31,183 nucleotides of DNA. Origin: Actinomycetes bacterium. GTDB lineage: Bacteria > Actinomycetota > Thermoleophilia > Solirubrobacterales > 70-9. Location of the stretch: the NCBI GenBank assembly GCA_023436605.1, contig JAEZIQ010000163.1:1-31183 (forward strand). Direction: 5' to 3'. Under the pieces are notes generated by a model that made no database searches, had not been told where the DNA came from, and worked only from the letters and a program-made list of their open reading frames with translations. Below, piece by piece: positions 8,033 to 16,443 of this stretch (position 1 is its first letter; the number at the start of each line of letters is the position of its first letter). The position numbers and the translations under genes were made by a program.

Positions 8033-8061
8033 TTGACAAATAGTTGCAAAAGCGCAAATAT
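8033..8061 (+). promoter_or_regulatory. Promoter of the marR-exporter operon
   Basis: A perfect -35 TTGACA (8033-8038), a 17-bp spacer and a -10-like AAATAT (8056-8061). The ATG at 8068 begins 6 nt later without a Shine-Dalgarno sequence, so the mRNA is probably leaderless. This rules out an upstream in-frame TTG at 8044, which lies between the two promoter boxes. Confidence 0.65.
8040..8061. promoter_or_regulatory. MarR-type operator over the promoter spacer
   Basis: ATAGTTGC-N6-GCAAATAT is an inverted repeat with 7 of 8 matching base pairs. It fills the spacer and covers the -10 box of the marR promoter. The size and the TTGC/GCAA half-sites fit operators bound by MarR dimers, so the first gene probably represses its own operon until a ligand releases it. 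Confidence 0.6.
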
Positions 8062-8067
8062 CTCCGC

Positions 8068-8622
8068 ATGACTTCAGCGGAGGCCACCAGAATTGCGGAG
8101 GAACACGCAGCCAGCCAGGAACTGATCGATTCGGCCTCGCCCGAAGCGGTGCGGGTTGCGATCCAGATTGGAACCCTTTTCCGTCGGATGCTCTCGTACG
8201 GTGCCGCGACCAGCTCGCTGCTCGATTCCGGCGCCGCGAACCTTTCCTTTCTCGAGTTCAAGGCGATGATGAACCTGGGAGTGTTCGATTCCCGGGACAG
8301 CTTCTGCCTAGCTGACATCAGCGAGTCGACCGGGGCATCGATGCCGGCCGTCAGCCGGGCGATCGACAGCCTGGTCCGCAAGGGTCTCGTCTCGCGGGTC
8401 GAGGACCCGGAGGATCGCCGTCGTCGGCTGATCTCCCTAACCGAGGAAGGCCACAAGCTCACCAACGCCGCCCTGATGGGGCGTGCCGTCGGGGCCGTCA
8501 AACTCGCCAACAGCTTCGAGCCGGACGAACTGGCCGAACTCGACTCTCTGCTCTCGCGACTGACCGAACGGGAAGACCTCGCCGCGATCCGTGAACAACT
8601 GGAAGGAGCGGTTCATCCATGA
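8068..8622 (+). CDS. MarR-family transcriptional repressor
   Basis: A 184-aa winged-helix regulator. The N-terminal dimerisation helices lie at about 15-60. The DNA-binding domain covers about 75-145, with LADISESTGASMPAVSRAI as helix-turn-helix and the basic wing DPEDRRRRLISLTEEG, which is characteristic of the family. It overlaps the exporter gene by 4 nt (ATGA) and sits behind a palindrome placed on its own promoter. It therefore very likely represses this two-gene operon and responds to a small toxic or phenolic compound exported by the second protein. The ligand is unknown. Confidence 0.93.
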   Translation: MTSAEATRIAEEHAASQELIDSASPEAVRVAIQIGTLFRRMLSYGAATSSLLDSGAANLSFLEFKAMMNLGVFDSRDSFCLADISESTGASMPAVSRAIDSLVRKGLVSRVEDPEDRRRRLISLTEEGHKLTNAALMGRAVGAVKLANSFEPDELAELDSLLSRLTEREDLAAIREQLEGAVHP

Positions 8623-10205
8623 GCCGCTACCAGCACCTGATCACCGACGAGAACCGTAAGTGGTGGACGCTGGGCGCGATGTGCCTCGCGCTCTTCATGG
8701 TGATGCTCGACAACACGGTCGTGAACGTCGCCCTGCCTTCGATCCAGCGCGACCTCGGAACCTCGATCTCCGGCCTCGAATGGATCGTCAACGGCTACAC
8801 CCTCTCATTCGCGGTGCTGCTCGCGGTCGGCGGACGAATCGGCGACATCTTTGGGCGCCGCAAGGCCTTCATCGTCGGCGTGATCATCTTCACCGTTGCC
8901 TCGACCACCGCCGGCTTCGCCCCCAGCAACTTTGCCCTGGTCGCCAGCCGGGTGCTTCAGGGCATTGGCGCCGCCTTCATGATGCCCGGCACGCTCTCGA
9001 TCATCACCGACGCCTTCCCCGCCCACGAGCGTGGCAAGGCGATCGGAACCTGGGCGGGAGTTTCCGCGCTGGCGTTGGCCATCGGTCCGGTGCTCGGCGG
9101 CTTTTTGACCGAGCAGGTGTCCTGGCGCGCGATCTTCTACATCAACCTGCCGGTCGGGATCCTGGCCGTGCTCGCGGCCCTGTTCGTGGTCCGGGAGTCG
9201 CGGGACACCACGGTCGGCCGCAGGGTCGATTACACCGGTGTCACCATCCTCACGGTCAGTTTGACCGCGCTCGTCCTCGCGCTGATCGAGGGCAACAGCT
9301 GGGGCTGGGATTCGACCGCGGTGATCGGCCTGATCGCCTTCTCGATCGTCAGTCTGATCGGCTTCGTCTTCACCGAGAACCGGGTCACCGCTCCGATCAT
9401 CGAGTTCGGCCTGTTCAAGAGCCGCAACTTCATCGGCTCGGTGATCACCGCCTTCATCATCTCCTTCGCGATGATGGGTGTCTTCTTCTTCCTCGCCCTC
9501 TACATGCAGAACATCCTCGGCTACACGGCCCTCGAGGCCGGGGTCAGGTTCCTGCCGACGACGCTCGTGATCATGGTGATTTCGCCGATTTCCGGCCGGC
9601 TGGCCGACCGGATCGGGCCGCGCTGGCTGATCGTGGCAGGGATGGCCCTGATCGCCCTTTCGCTCTACCTCTTTTCGACGATCGAGAACGGGACCACTTT
9701 CTCCGGCATCCTGCCCAGCTTCATCATCCTCGGGGCCGGGATCGGGTTGACCATGTCGCCGATGTCGACCGCGGCGATGAACGCGGTGCCGAAAACCAAG
9801 GCGGGGGTCGCGTCCGGGGTGCTTTCCATGTTCCGCATGGTCGGCGGCACCTTCGGTGTCGCGGCGCTCGGAGCCCTGTTCCAGAGCGAAGCCAAGAGCC
9901 GGCTCGCGACCACCCTCGGCGGGGAGCACGGCCTGACCGCGTCGCAGCGAAACGATTTCGCCCATCAGCTCACCGGTGGTGCGCCGCACCTCGACGGGGT
10001 CTCCGCGGCCAAGGCTGACCGGCTGGTCGCGGCCGGTCATGACGCCTTCGTCTATGGCCTCAGCCACGCGATGACCCTCTCGGTCGGGGTGGCGGTCGCC
10101 GGCGTCCTGATCGCCTTCCTGCTGATCGGCGGAAAAGTCGATGCCCCGGACGAGGAAACCCGCGAGGCAGCCGAGATTGCCGAAGCGGCCTCACCGGTGG
10201 CCTGA
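8619..10205 (+). CDS. DHA2-family MFS multidrug exporter (14 TM)
   Basis: A 528-aa major-facilitator protein of the EmrB/QacA (DHA2) group, a proton/drug antiporter in the cytoplasmic membrane. The TM1 signature MLDNTVVNVALPSIQRDLG, the loop 2-3 motif GGRIGDIFGRRKAF and the motif-C segment GVSALALAIGPVLGGFL in TM5 are all clear. About 14 hydrophobic segments are visible. A polar loop at about residues 430-470 precedes the last TM and the tail is acidic. A Shine-Dalgarno-like GGAAGGAG lies about 10 nt before its ATG inside marR. Its repressor neighbour suggests drug or organic-toxin efflux. It could also export a metabolite; the substrate is not readable. Confidence 0.93.
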   Translation: MSRYQHLITDENRKWWTLGAMCLALFMVMLDNTVVNVALPSIQRDLGTSISGLEWIVNGYTLSFAVLLAVGGRIGDIFGRRKAFIVGVIIFTVASTTAGFAPSNFALVASRVLQGIGAAFMMPGTLSIITDAFPAHERGKAIGTWAGVSALALAIGPVLGGFLTEQVSWRAIFYINLPVGILAVLAALFVVRESRDTTVGRRVDYTGVTILTVSLTALVLALIEGNSWGWDSTAVIGLIAFSIVSLIGFVFTENRVTAPIIEFGLFKSRNFIGSVITAFIISFAMMGVFFFLALYMQNILGYTALEAGVRFLPTTLVIMVISPISGRLADRIGPRWLIVAGMALIALSLYLFSTIENGTTFSGILPSFIILGAGIGLTMSPMSTAAMNAVPKTKAGVASGVLSMFRMVGGTFGVAALGALFQSEAKSRLATTLGGEHGLTASQRNDFAHQLTGGAPHLDGVSAAKADRLVAAGHDAFVYGLSHAMTLSVGVAVAGVLIAFLLIGGKVDAPDEETREAAEIAEAASPVA

Positions 10206-10219
10206 TCCGGCTCCTTCTC

Positions 10220-10225
10220 TACAAT
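10220..10225 (+). promoter_or_regulatory. -10 box upstream of the L,D-transpeptidase
   Basis: TACAAT matches the consensus at 5 of 6 positions. It would give a roughly 30-nt leader that contains the Shine-Dalgarno sequence AGGGGAG (about 10250-10255). No good -35 is seen at 17 bp. Confidence 0.45.
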
Positions 10226-10260
10226 TTGCCGACTTGACGCCTAACTGCAGGGGAGCATCC

Positions 10261-11367
10261 GTGAACGTCCGATCGCTGAATCATGTTTCTGTCCGTAGCT
10301 TCGCCGCAGTCCTGGCCCTGGCAATCGCGGTCACGACCCTCTTCCTGATTGCCGGTAACGCCCAGGCCGCTGAAGGTGACGGGCCGGCCAAGGCCACCGT
10401 GAAGATCAAGCTGAAGGGGCTGAAGAAGCACCGGGCGACGATCATGCAGCGCGTCACTGTCGAGGGCTCACTCAAGCCGTTCCGCAACCTGCAGCGGGTC
10501 AGGGTCTACCTGTACCGCGATGGCAAGCGGTTTTCAACCCGCAGCCTCAAGGTCAGGCAGGCCGGCGAGAATTACGGCACCTTCGAGACCGACTTCGTGA
10601 TTCGCAAAGGTACGCGCTACGGGGTCCGGGCCAAGTACTGGGGCAAGGCCGGGGACCGTCCGGTCGGCAAGGACACGACCGAACACAAGACTTTCCGGGT
10701 TCGTTACGTCGGACTTGCCCACGATCAGTGCGGCCGTGTCGTGGCGGGCTTCCGCAAGGCGCTCAACCGCCTCGCGCTGGTCCCGGCCCAGGGTCGCTGC
10801 TTCAACGGCAAGATGGAACGCGCGGTCCTGGCCTATCGCAAGCTCAACGATATGAGCCGCAACGCCCGCGCCTCGAAGACGATCGTCAAGCGGGTCTTCA
10901 ACGGCAAGGGGGGCTACCGGGTCCGCCGACCCGGTCTCGGCGACCACATGGAGGCTCCGCTCTCGAAGCAGGTGATCGTCTTTTCGAAGGGCAAGAAGCC
11001 CTACGCGATCTTCCCGATCGCCTCGGGCGCTCCGGCCACCCCGACCATCCTCGGCACCTACAGCTTCTACTGGAAGGATCCCGGGTACAACGAGAAGGGG
11101 ATGTATTACTCCTCCTACTTCATCCGCGGATACGCAACCCACGGGTACGAATCGGTTCCGAACTACCCGGCCAGCCACGGCTGTCTGCGGACGTTCATCT
11201 CGGATCAGCCCCGGATCTACAACATCACCGAGATCGGCATGCCGGTCTACACGTTCGGCAACGCATTCCGCGGGAAGGTCGAGCCTTACAAGGTGAGGAC
11301 CTCGGGCGGCGACCTGGGCCCTGACCTCGGTGCGACCGGCGGTCTCGATCCGTCCAGCCTCGACTGA
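10261..11367 (+). CDS. Secreted L,D-transpeptidase (YkuD domain)
   Basis: A 368-aa exported enzyme that would make 3-3 peptidoglycan cross-links or attach proteins to the wall. The signal peptide is at 1-36, with cleavage after AQA. A beta-rich Ig-like module lies at about 40-150. A peptidoglycan-binding-like repeat lies at about 155-235, with ALNRLALVPAQGRCFNG and AVLAYRKLNDM. The YkuD domain lies at about 240-340, with ATHGYESVPNYPASHGCLR carrying the catalytic SHGC motif (H306, C308). GTG 10261 is chosen because it is 5 nt after AGGGGAG and directly precedes the signal peptide; upstream in-frame codons lie inside the exporter gene. The amidase gene follows after 19 bp and is probably co-transcribed. 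Confidence 0.93.
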   Translation: MNVRSLNHVSVRSFAAVLALAIAVTTLFLIAGNAQAAEGDGPAKATVKIKLKGLKKHRATIMQRVTVEGSLKPFRNLQRVRVYLYRDGKRFSTRSLKVRQAGENYGTFETDFVIRKGTRYGVRAKYWGKAGDRPVGKDTTEHKTFRVRYVGLAHDQCGRVVAGFRKALNRLALVPAQGRCFNGKMERAVLAYRKLNDMSRNARASKTIVKRVFNGKGGYRVRRPGLGDHMEAPLSKQVIVFSKGKKPYAIFPIASGAPATPTILGTYSFYWKDPGYNEKGMYYSSYFIRGYATHGYESVPNYPASHGCLRTFISDQPRIYNITEIGMPVYTFGNAFRGKVEPYKVRTSGGDLGPDLGATGGLDPSSLD

Positions 11368-11386
11368 TCCCGATTCCGGCTTCGGC

Positions 11387-12118
11387 ATGAAAAGCCTGGT
11401 CACGATCGCCCTCGCGGTCGCCCTGACCGGTGCGATCCTGGCCAGTCCGGCGGGAGCTGGCGGCCCGGGGTATCCGGGCCAGGAGCCGGCCGCGACCTCG
11501 GCTCCGGCGGTCGCTTCAAAGTCGAAGGCCGGGCAGGTTCCCGACTGGATCGACCAGCGTTTCATCCCCTTCAGCGACCGGCGCAAGCGGCAGATGGCCC
11601 GCTACTCGCTGCGCCATTACGGCATCCGGGCATGGCGCCTGAACAAACCCCGTCAGATCGTCGAGCACGTCGCGGTGTCCGCATCGGCGGCCGCGGTGCG
11701 GCGCGTCTTCGCCCAGAACCGACCCGACGCCGAGTTCGGCGAGCTCCCCAACGTCTGTGCCCATTTCGTCGTCTCCGGCCAGGGCAGGGTGCTCCAGCTG
11801 GTGCCGCTGGGGATCCGCTGTCGGCATGTAGTCGGCCTCAACCACGTCACGATCGGGATCGAACACACCGGCTTCCGGGACGGGGACGTGCTCGGAAATG
11901 ACCGTCAGATGCGGGCTTCGATCCGTTTGACCAAGTGGCTCCGTTGCCGGTACGAGATCGGGATCCGCGACGTGATCGGCCACGCCGAAAGCCTGAGTTC
12001 GAGGTTCCACCGGGAACTCGTCCCGGCCATGAAGGATCAGACTCACGGTGACTTCCGTCACAGATCGATGCGGCGGTACCGCCAGGCTCTCCACGCCGCG
12101 GGCCGCTGCCCAAGCTGA
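11387..12118 (+). CDS. Secreted N-acetylmuramoyl-L-alanine amidase (Amidase_2-like)
   Basis: A 243-aa exported protein with a signal peptide cleaved after about residue 24 (PAGA). A short Pro/Ala linker is followed by an Amidase_2/PGRP-type domain at about 80-225. Candidate zinc ligands are the His in IVEHVAVS, at the family's first position, and the His of KDQTHGDF near the end; IEHTGF and IGHAESL are the other conserved-looking His blocks. The family cleaves the bond between MurNAc and the stem peptide. The usual third ligand (Cys or His) is not obvious, so activity should be treated as probable. The ATG at 11387 is 19 bp after the L,D-transpeptidase stop and directly begins the signal peptide. 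Together the two genes form a wall-remodelling pair. Confidence 0.85.
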   Translation: MKSLVTIALAVALTGAILASPAGAGGPGYPGQEPAATSAPAVASKSKAGQVPDWIDQRFIPFSDRRKRQMARYSLRHYGIRAWRLNKPRQIVEHVAVSASAAAVRRVFAQNRPDAEFGELPNVCAHFVVSGQGRVLQLVPLGIRCRHVVGLNHVTIGIEHTGFRDGDVLGNDRQMRASIRLTKWLRCRYEIGIRDVIGHAESLSSRFHRELVPAMKDQTHGDFRHRSMRRYRQALHAAGRCPS

Positions 12119-12139
12119 ATTGCGGCTGCTCCTAGGTAG

Positions 12140-12198
12140 TTTCCCGCAGCGAGTGAGGTGATTTTCCGCAGAATCCCGGTTCTGCGGCGTTCTAGCCT
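12140..12198 (+). promoter_or_regulatory. cyd promoter region with 22-bp palindrome
   Basis: A perfect inverted repeat CCGCAGAA-N6-TTCTGCGG (12166-12187) lies just upstream of a TAGCCT -10 box (12193-12198), so it covers the expected -35. The 10-mer TTTCCGCAGA (12163-12172) overlaps its left arm, and a near copy TTTCCCGCAG is at 12140-12149. The same 10-mer occurs in the kinase/regulator gap at 19324-19333 (opposite strand). The palindrome could instead be the amidase terminator. It does not match the Rex consensus. Confidence 0.5.
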
Positions 12199-12221
12199 GA
12201 CCGCATGATGAAGGTGAACCG

Positions 12222-13628
12222 ATGAGCAGTATCGCGATGACCAGTCTCGAGCTCGCCCGCTGGCAGTTCGGGATAACGACCCTCTACCACTTCATCTTCG
12301 TGCCGCTCACGATCGGGCTGGCCTTCTTCACCGCCTGGTACCAGACCCGGTGGTACCGGACCAAGGACGAAAAGTGGTTGCGCGCAACCCGTTTCTGGGG
12401 CAAGTTGATGCTGATCTCCTTCGCGCTCGGTGTTGTTACCGGAATCGTCCAGGAGTTCCAGTTCGGGATGAACTGGTCGCAGTACTCGCGCTTCGTCGGT
12501 GACATCTTCGGCGCGCCCCTGGCGATGGAAGGCCTGGCCGCCTTCTTCGTCGAATCGACCTTCCTCGGTCTCTGGATCTTCGGCTGGGGCCGGCTCTCGG
12601 AGAGAGTCCACCTGATCTGCATGTGGCTGGTCTCCGCCTCGACCATCCTCTCGGCCTACTTCATCCTGGCCGCCAACTCCTGGATGCAGCACCCGGTCGG
12701 TTACGAACTCAATGACGCGACCGGCAAGGTCGAGCTGACCTCGATCTGGGCGGTCCTCACCAACAACACCGCGCTTTACGCGATGGCCCACACCATGCTG
12801 GCCGCGCTGATGACCGGTGGCATGGTGATCGCGGGTATCTCTGCCTGGCACCTGCTGCGGAAGAATGAGACCGGCGTATTTGGATCCTCGATCAAGATTG
12901 CGCTGCCCGTGCTCGCCGTTGCCGCCGTGGTCAATCTCGGGGTCGGTCACTTCAACGGGGTGCTGATGAGCGAGCAGCAGCCGATGAAGATGGCCGCGGC
13001 CGACGCGGTGTTCGAGACCGAAAGCGGTGTCGGGCTGTCGCTCTTTGCGACCGGTGATTTCAAGGGCAACCCGGAGAAGACCAACCGGAACCTGCAGTTG
13101 CCCAATGCGCTCTCGTTCATCATGACCGGCAAGCCCGAGTCAAAGGTGGAGGGCGTCAACAACCTCAATGCCGAGTACCGCGAGAAGTACGGACCGGGCG
13201 AGTACGCGCCCGTGGTCTGGGTCGCCTACTGGTCCTGGCGGGTGATGCTGGGCTGCGGCTTCCTGCTGGCTCTGCTGGGCGTGGTCGGCTGGTTCCTCAA
13301 CCGGCGCGGCAAGCTCTCCGAGTCGCCGCTCTTCCTCAAGCTGACGATGGCCGCGGCGGTCCTTCCGTTCGTCGCCTCATCGGCCGGCTGGGTCTTTACC
13401 GAGATGGGTCGCCAGCCCTGGGTCGTGTTCGGCCTGCTGAAAACCGAGAACGCCTCCTCGCCCACGGTCTCGGCGACCGAGGTCTGGATCACCCTGGTCG
13501 GATTCACGCTGCTGTACGGAGTGCTGGCGGTCTTCGCCGGAAGGCTCTTCTTCAGGACGGCGGGCAAGGGCCCGGCCGAGATCGAAGAGGGCGAAGAGAA
13601 CAAGCCCTACATGGGACTGGCCTACTAG
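12222..13628 (+). CDS. cydA: Cytochrome bd quinol oxidase subunit I
   Basis: A 468-aa membrane subunit that binds hemes b558, b595 and d and oxidises quinol with oxygen. Landmarks are QFGITTLYHFIFVPLTIG (H23, the conserved N-terminal heme ligand), AHTMLAALMTGG (second ligand His), and TEMGRQPWVVFGLLKT, the near-invariant GRQPW motif. It is shorter than the 522-aa E. coli protein, as expected of the short Q-loop class common in actinobacteria and Firmicutes. The start ATG is 4 nt after AAGGTGA. It is the first gene of a cydABDC operon; cydB follows after 18 bp. Bd oxidases serve at low oxygen or under nitric oxide, sulfide or peroxide stress, and the heme-sensor kinase at the other end of the operon fits that role. 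Confidence 0.97.
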   Translation: MSSIAMTSLELARWQFGITTLYHFIFVPLTIGLAFFTAWYQTRWYRTKDEKWLRATRFWGKLMLISFALGVVTGIVQEFQFGMNWSQYSRFVGDIFGAPLAMEGLAAFFVESTFLGLWIFGWGRLSERVHLICMWLVSASTILSAYFILAANSWMQHPVGYELNDATGKVELTSIWAVLTNNTALYAMAHTMLAALMTGGMVIAGISAWHLLRKNETGVFGSSIKIALPVLAVAAVVNLGVGHFNGVLMSEQQPMKMAAADAVFETESGVGLSLFATGDFKGNPEKTNRNLQLPNALSFIMTGKPESKVEGVNNLNAEYREKYGPGEYAPVVWVAYWSWRVMLGCGFLLALLGVVGWFLNRRGKLSESPLFLKLTMAAAVLPFVASSAGWVFTEMGRQPWVVFGLLKTENASSPTVSATEVWITLVGFTLLYGVLAVFAGRLFFRTAGKGPAEIEEGEENKPYMGLAY

Positions 13629-13646
13629 GGATCCGGAGGAATAACG

Positions 13647-14774
13647 ATGGAAGACACAACGACACTCCAGTTCGTCTGGTTCGTGCTGATCTCGGTCCTC
13701 TGGATCGGCTACTTCATCCTCGAAGGGTTTGATTTCGGCGTCGGAATGCTGATGAAGCTGATCGGAGGAAGCAAGGAAGAGAAGCGGGCGATCCTGCACA
13801 CGATCGGCCCGGTCTGGGACGGCAACGAGGTCTGGCTGATCGTCGCCGGCGGCGCTACTTTCGCCGCTTTCCCCGAGTGGTACGCGACCCTCTTCTCCGG
13901 CTTCTACATCGCCCTCTTCGCGATCCTGGTCGCGCTAATCGTCCGCAACGTCGGATTCGAGATGTGGGGCAAACGGGACAGCGAGGCCTGGCGGACCGGC
14001 TGGGAGTGGTGCATCGCGCTCGGCAGCCTCTTCCCGGCTCTGCTCTGGGGCGTCGCCTGGGCGAACATCATCGGCGGCGTGCCGATCGAGCCGGTGGCAA
14101 CCAACGGCGTCGATTCGCTCGAGTACGTCGGCAACTTCTTCGACCTGCTGTCGATCTACGGCCTGGTCGGCGGGCTGGCCTCGCTGGCGATCTTCTTCGC
14201 CCACGGAGCCCTGTTTCTGGAATTGAGGACCGAAGGAGCCGTTCGCGAGAAGGCCCGCGCGGTGGCAGTCAAGGCGACCCCGGTCGCGGCCCTGCTCGGC
14301 GGCGTGTTCATGGTCTGGACTCTGATCCGCCAGGACTCGCTCGAAATCCTGTCGCTGGTTGCCGCGGCGGTCGCGGTCGGGGGCTTCGTCTACGCGGTGT
14401 TCACCGCGAAGTCACAGCCGCTCAAGGCATTCATCGGCACCGCGACCGGCATCACCTTCTACTTCATCGCCCAGTTCGTCGACCTCTTCCCGAACGCGAT
14501 GGTCTCGAGCGTCGACTCGGCCTTCAACATGAGCCTCAACCTGGCCAGTTCGACCAATTACACCCTGGCCGTGATGACGGTGGTGGCGGCTTTGCTGGTC
14601 CCGGTCGTCCTGCTCTACCAGGCCTGGACCTACTGGGTTTTCCGTCATCGGATCTCCGCCGAGGGATTCGGTGACGTGACCAGTCCGTTCGACCTGTTCG
14701 ACAAAGAAAAGAAGGAGGCTGCCGGTGGCTCGGGACAGGACCAGGGCACCGGGAGCGAGCCGACAGGCTCGTGA
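13647..14774 (+). CDS. cydB: Cytochrome bd quinol oxidase subunit II
   Basis: A 375-aa integral membrane partner of CydA with about eight to nine membrane segments. Its beginning is diagnostic: WFVLISVLWIGYFILEGFDF, then GVGML, then IGPVWDGNEVWLIVAGGATFAAFPEWYA within 80 residues. The acidic residues of the GFDFG and DGNEVW motifs belong to the family's proton/oxygen-side structure. The gene has a strong Shine-Dalgarno sequence (GGAGGA at about 13636). Its last 50 nt overlap the start of cydD, whose own Shine-Dalgarno sequence lies inside cydB. The tail is polar and Gly-rich. Confidence 0.97.
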   Translation: MEDTTTLQFVWFVLISVLWIGYFILEGFDFGVGMLMKLIGGSKEEKRAILHTIGPVWDGNEVWLIVAGGATFAAFPEWYATLFSGFYIALFAILVALIVRNVGFEMWGKRDSEAWRTGWEWCIALGSLFPALLWGVAWANIIGGVPIEPVATNGVDSLEYVGNFFDLLSIYGLVGGLASLAIFFAHGALFLELRTEGAVREKARAVAVKATPVAALLGGVFMVWTLIRQDSLEILSLVAAAVAVGGFVYAVFTAKSQPLKAFIGTATGITFYFIAQFVDLFPNAMVSSVDSAFNMSLNLASSTNYTLAVMTVVAALLVPVVLLYQAWTYWVFRHRISAEGFGDVTSPFDLFDKEKKEAAGGSGQDQGTGSEPTGS

Positions 14775-16443
14775 GACCCAGCGGCGCCTGGCCCGCTCAA
14801 GCCGGGTCGCACGCCGCCATCTGATCGTCACGGTTGGCCTGGGGGTTCTCCAGGCCGCCCTGATCATCGCCCAGGCGACCCTGCTGGCAAAGGTGATCGC
14901 CGGAGTGTTCATGGACGGCGAATCGTTCGCCGACGTGGCCCCGCTCCTGGCCTGGCTTGCCGTGATCTCGGTCGGGCGGGGTCTGGCCGCGGCCGGGTTC
15001 GAAAGTGCCGGCCGTTTCGGGGCGGCGAGAGTGATGTCGGAACTGAGGCAGAAGCTCTCCTCGCACCTGCTGCTGAAGCGGCCCGGCGCCCTTCAGGACG
15101 AACAGTCAGGCGAGCTGGTCAGTTCGGCGATCGAAGGCGTCGCCGCGCTCGAGAACTACTTTGCCCGTTATCTGCCGCAAGTGGTTCTGGCTGCGATCGT
15201 GCCGATCGTGGTGCTGGTCTGGGTGGTCCAGTACAACTGGATCTCGGCCGCGATCCTCGGTGTGACGGCTCCCCTGATCATTCTCTTCATGGTCCTGATC
15301 GGCCTGCTCACCGAGCAGCGCACCCGCAAGCGCTGGGAACGCATGTCGCGGCTCTCGTCCCACTTCCTTGACCTCGTCGGCGGCCTGGCGACCCTGCGGG
15401 CCAACAGCCAGGCTTACTCGCAGGCAGGCTCGATCGAGACGGTCGGGGAGGAGTACCGCCGCGAAACGATGGGCGCGCTCCGGATCGGGTTTCTTTCTGC
15501 CCTGGTTCTGGAGCTGTTGGCGATGCTCGGCGTGGCGATGGTCGCGACCGCGATCGGCATCCAGCTGGTCGGCGGCCACATGGAACTGGTCGCCGGGCTG
15601 ACCGTGCTGTTGCTCGCGCCCGAGCTTTACATGCCACTCCGCCAGCTCGGCGCGCAGTTTCACGCCAGCGCTGACGGCATGGCCGCGGCCGAGCGTATCT
15701 TCGAGATGATCGACCAGCCGGCCGCGGTGTCCGAACCGGCCGACGGGCAAAAGAGTAAAGCGCCGGACCCCGGCTCAGCCCCGGTCGTCATGACCGAGGT
15801 CTCGTTCGCCTGGCCCGACCGCCCGCCGATCTTCGAGTCGATCGACCTCGAGCTTGAGCCGGGGGAGACGGTTGCCCTGGTCGGTCCGAGTGGCGGCGGC
15901 AAGAGCACGCTCGCCCACTTGCTGCTGAGGCTGGCCGAACCGACCGCCGGGCGGATCAGCTGTGGCGGAATCGACCTGGCCGAGGTCGAAGCGAGGCTGT
16001 GGCGACGCCAGATCGCCTGGGTCCCGCAGCGTCCGACGATCTTCAGCGCCAGCCTGGTCGAGAACCTCCGTCTTTTCAGGCCGGAGGCCAGCGAAGAGGA
16101 AGTCGCGATCGCGGTCGGGACCGCCGCCCTGGGGGAGCTTGTCGCCAGCCTGCCGGATGGCCTCAATACTCCGGTCGGAGAGGGTGGCCGCCGCCTTTCG
16201 GCCGGTCAGACCCAACGGATCGCCCTGGCCCGGGTGCTCATCTCGGAGGCACCCCTGCTCATCCTCGATGAGCCCACCGCTCACCTCGATCAGGAAACCG
16301 AAGTCGAACTGGCCGCCGCAATCAATGATGCCGCGAGGGACCGCACCGCGCTGATCATCTCCCACCGGGAGGAGCCGATCGCCCAGGCCGACCGCACGCT
16401 CGTGCTCGCAGAAGGAGTACTGGCCGAAGGGGTGATCGCATGA
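14725..16443 (+). CDS. cydD: Thiol-reductant ABC exporter subunit CydD
   Basis: A 572-aa ABC half-transporter with a six-TM exporter domain (about 30-325) fused to an ATPase domain. Walker A is GPSGGGKST (387-395), the signature is LSAGQ (491-495), Walker B is LLILDE (511-516), and a switch His is in IISHRE. With CydC it forms the heterodimer that exports glutathione/cysteine, or heme-linked thiols, needed to assemble cytochrome bd. GTG 14725 was chosen because AAGGAGG ends 6 nt before it, which makes the 50-nt overlap with cydB genuine. It overlaps cydC by 4 nt (ATGA). Confidence 0.94.
   Translation: MARDRTRAPGASRQARETQRRLARSSRVARRHLIVTVGLGVLQAALIIAQATLLAKVIAGVFMDGESFADVAPLLAWLAVISVGRGLAAAGFESAGRFGAARVMSELRQKLSSHLLLKRPGALQDEQSGELVSSAIEGVAALENYFARYLPQVVLAAIVPIVVLVWVVQYNWISAAILGVTAPLIILFMVLIGLLTEQRTRKRWERMSRLSSHFLDLVGGLATLRANSQAYSQAGSIETVGEEYRRETMGALRIGFLSALVLELLAMLGVAMVATAIGIQLVGGHMELVAGLTVLLLAPELYMPLRQLGAQFHASADGMAAAERIFEMIDQPAAVSEPADGQKSKAPDPGSAPVVMTEVSFAWPDRPPIFESIDLELEPGETVALVGPSGGGKSTLAHLLLRLAEPTAGRISCGGIDLAEVEARLWRRQIAWVPQRPTIFSASLVENLRLFRPEASEEEVAIAVGTAALGELVASLPDGLNTPVGEGGRRLSAGQTQRIALARVLISEAPLLILDEPTAHLDQETEVELAAAINDAARDRTALIISHREEPIAQADRTLVLAEGVLAEGVIA

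Noticed and set aside
8044..8067. TTG at 8044 as the marR start
   Set aside because: It falls between the -35 and -10 boxes of a well-spaced promoter. ATG 8068 follows the -10 directly.
8660..10018. 452-aa frame on the plus strand inside the MFS gene
   Set aside because: Arg/His/Pro-rich shadow of a clear 14-TM exporter in the other frame.
12166..12187. Rex redox-repressor site upstream of cydA
   Set aside because: The half-sites CCGCAGAA/TTCTGCGG do not fit the TTGTGAA/TTCACAA consensus. Kept only as an unnamed palindrome.
12205..12225. Six-codon frame (MMKVNR) overlapping the cydA start, possible leader peptide
   Set aside because: The same bases form the cydA Shine-Dalgarno sequence (AAGGTGA). 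A frame this short is expected by chance and has no regulatory codons.
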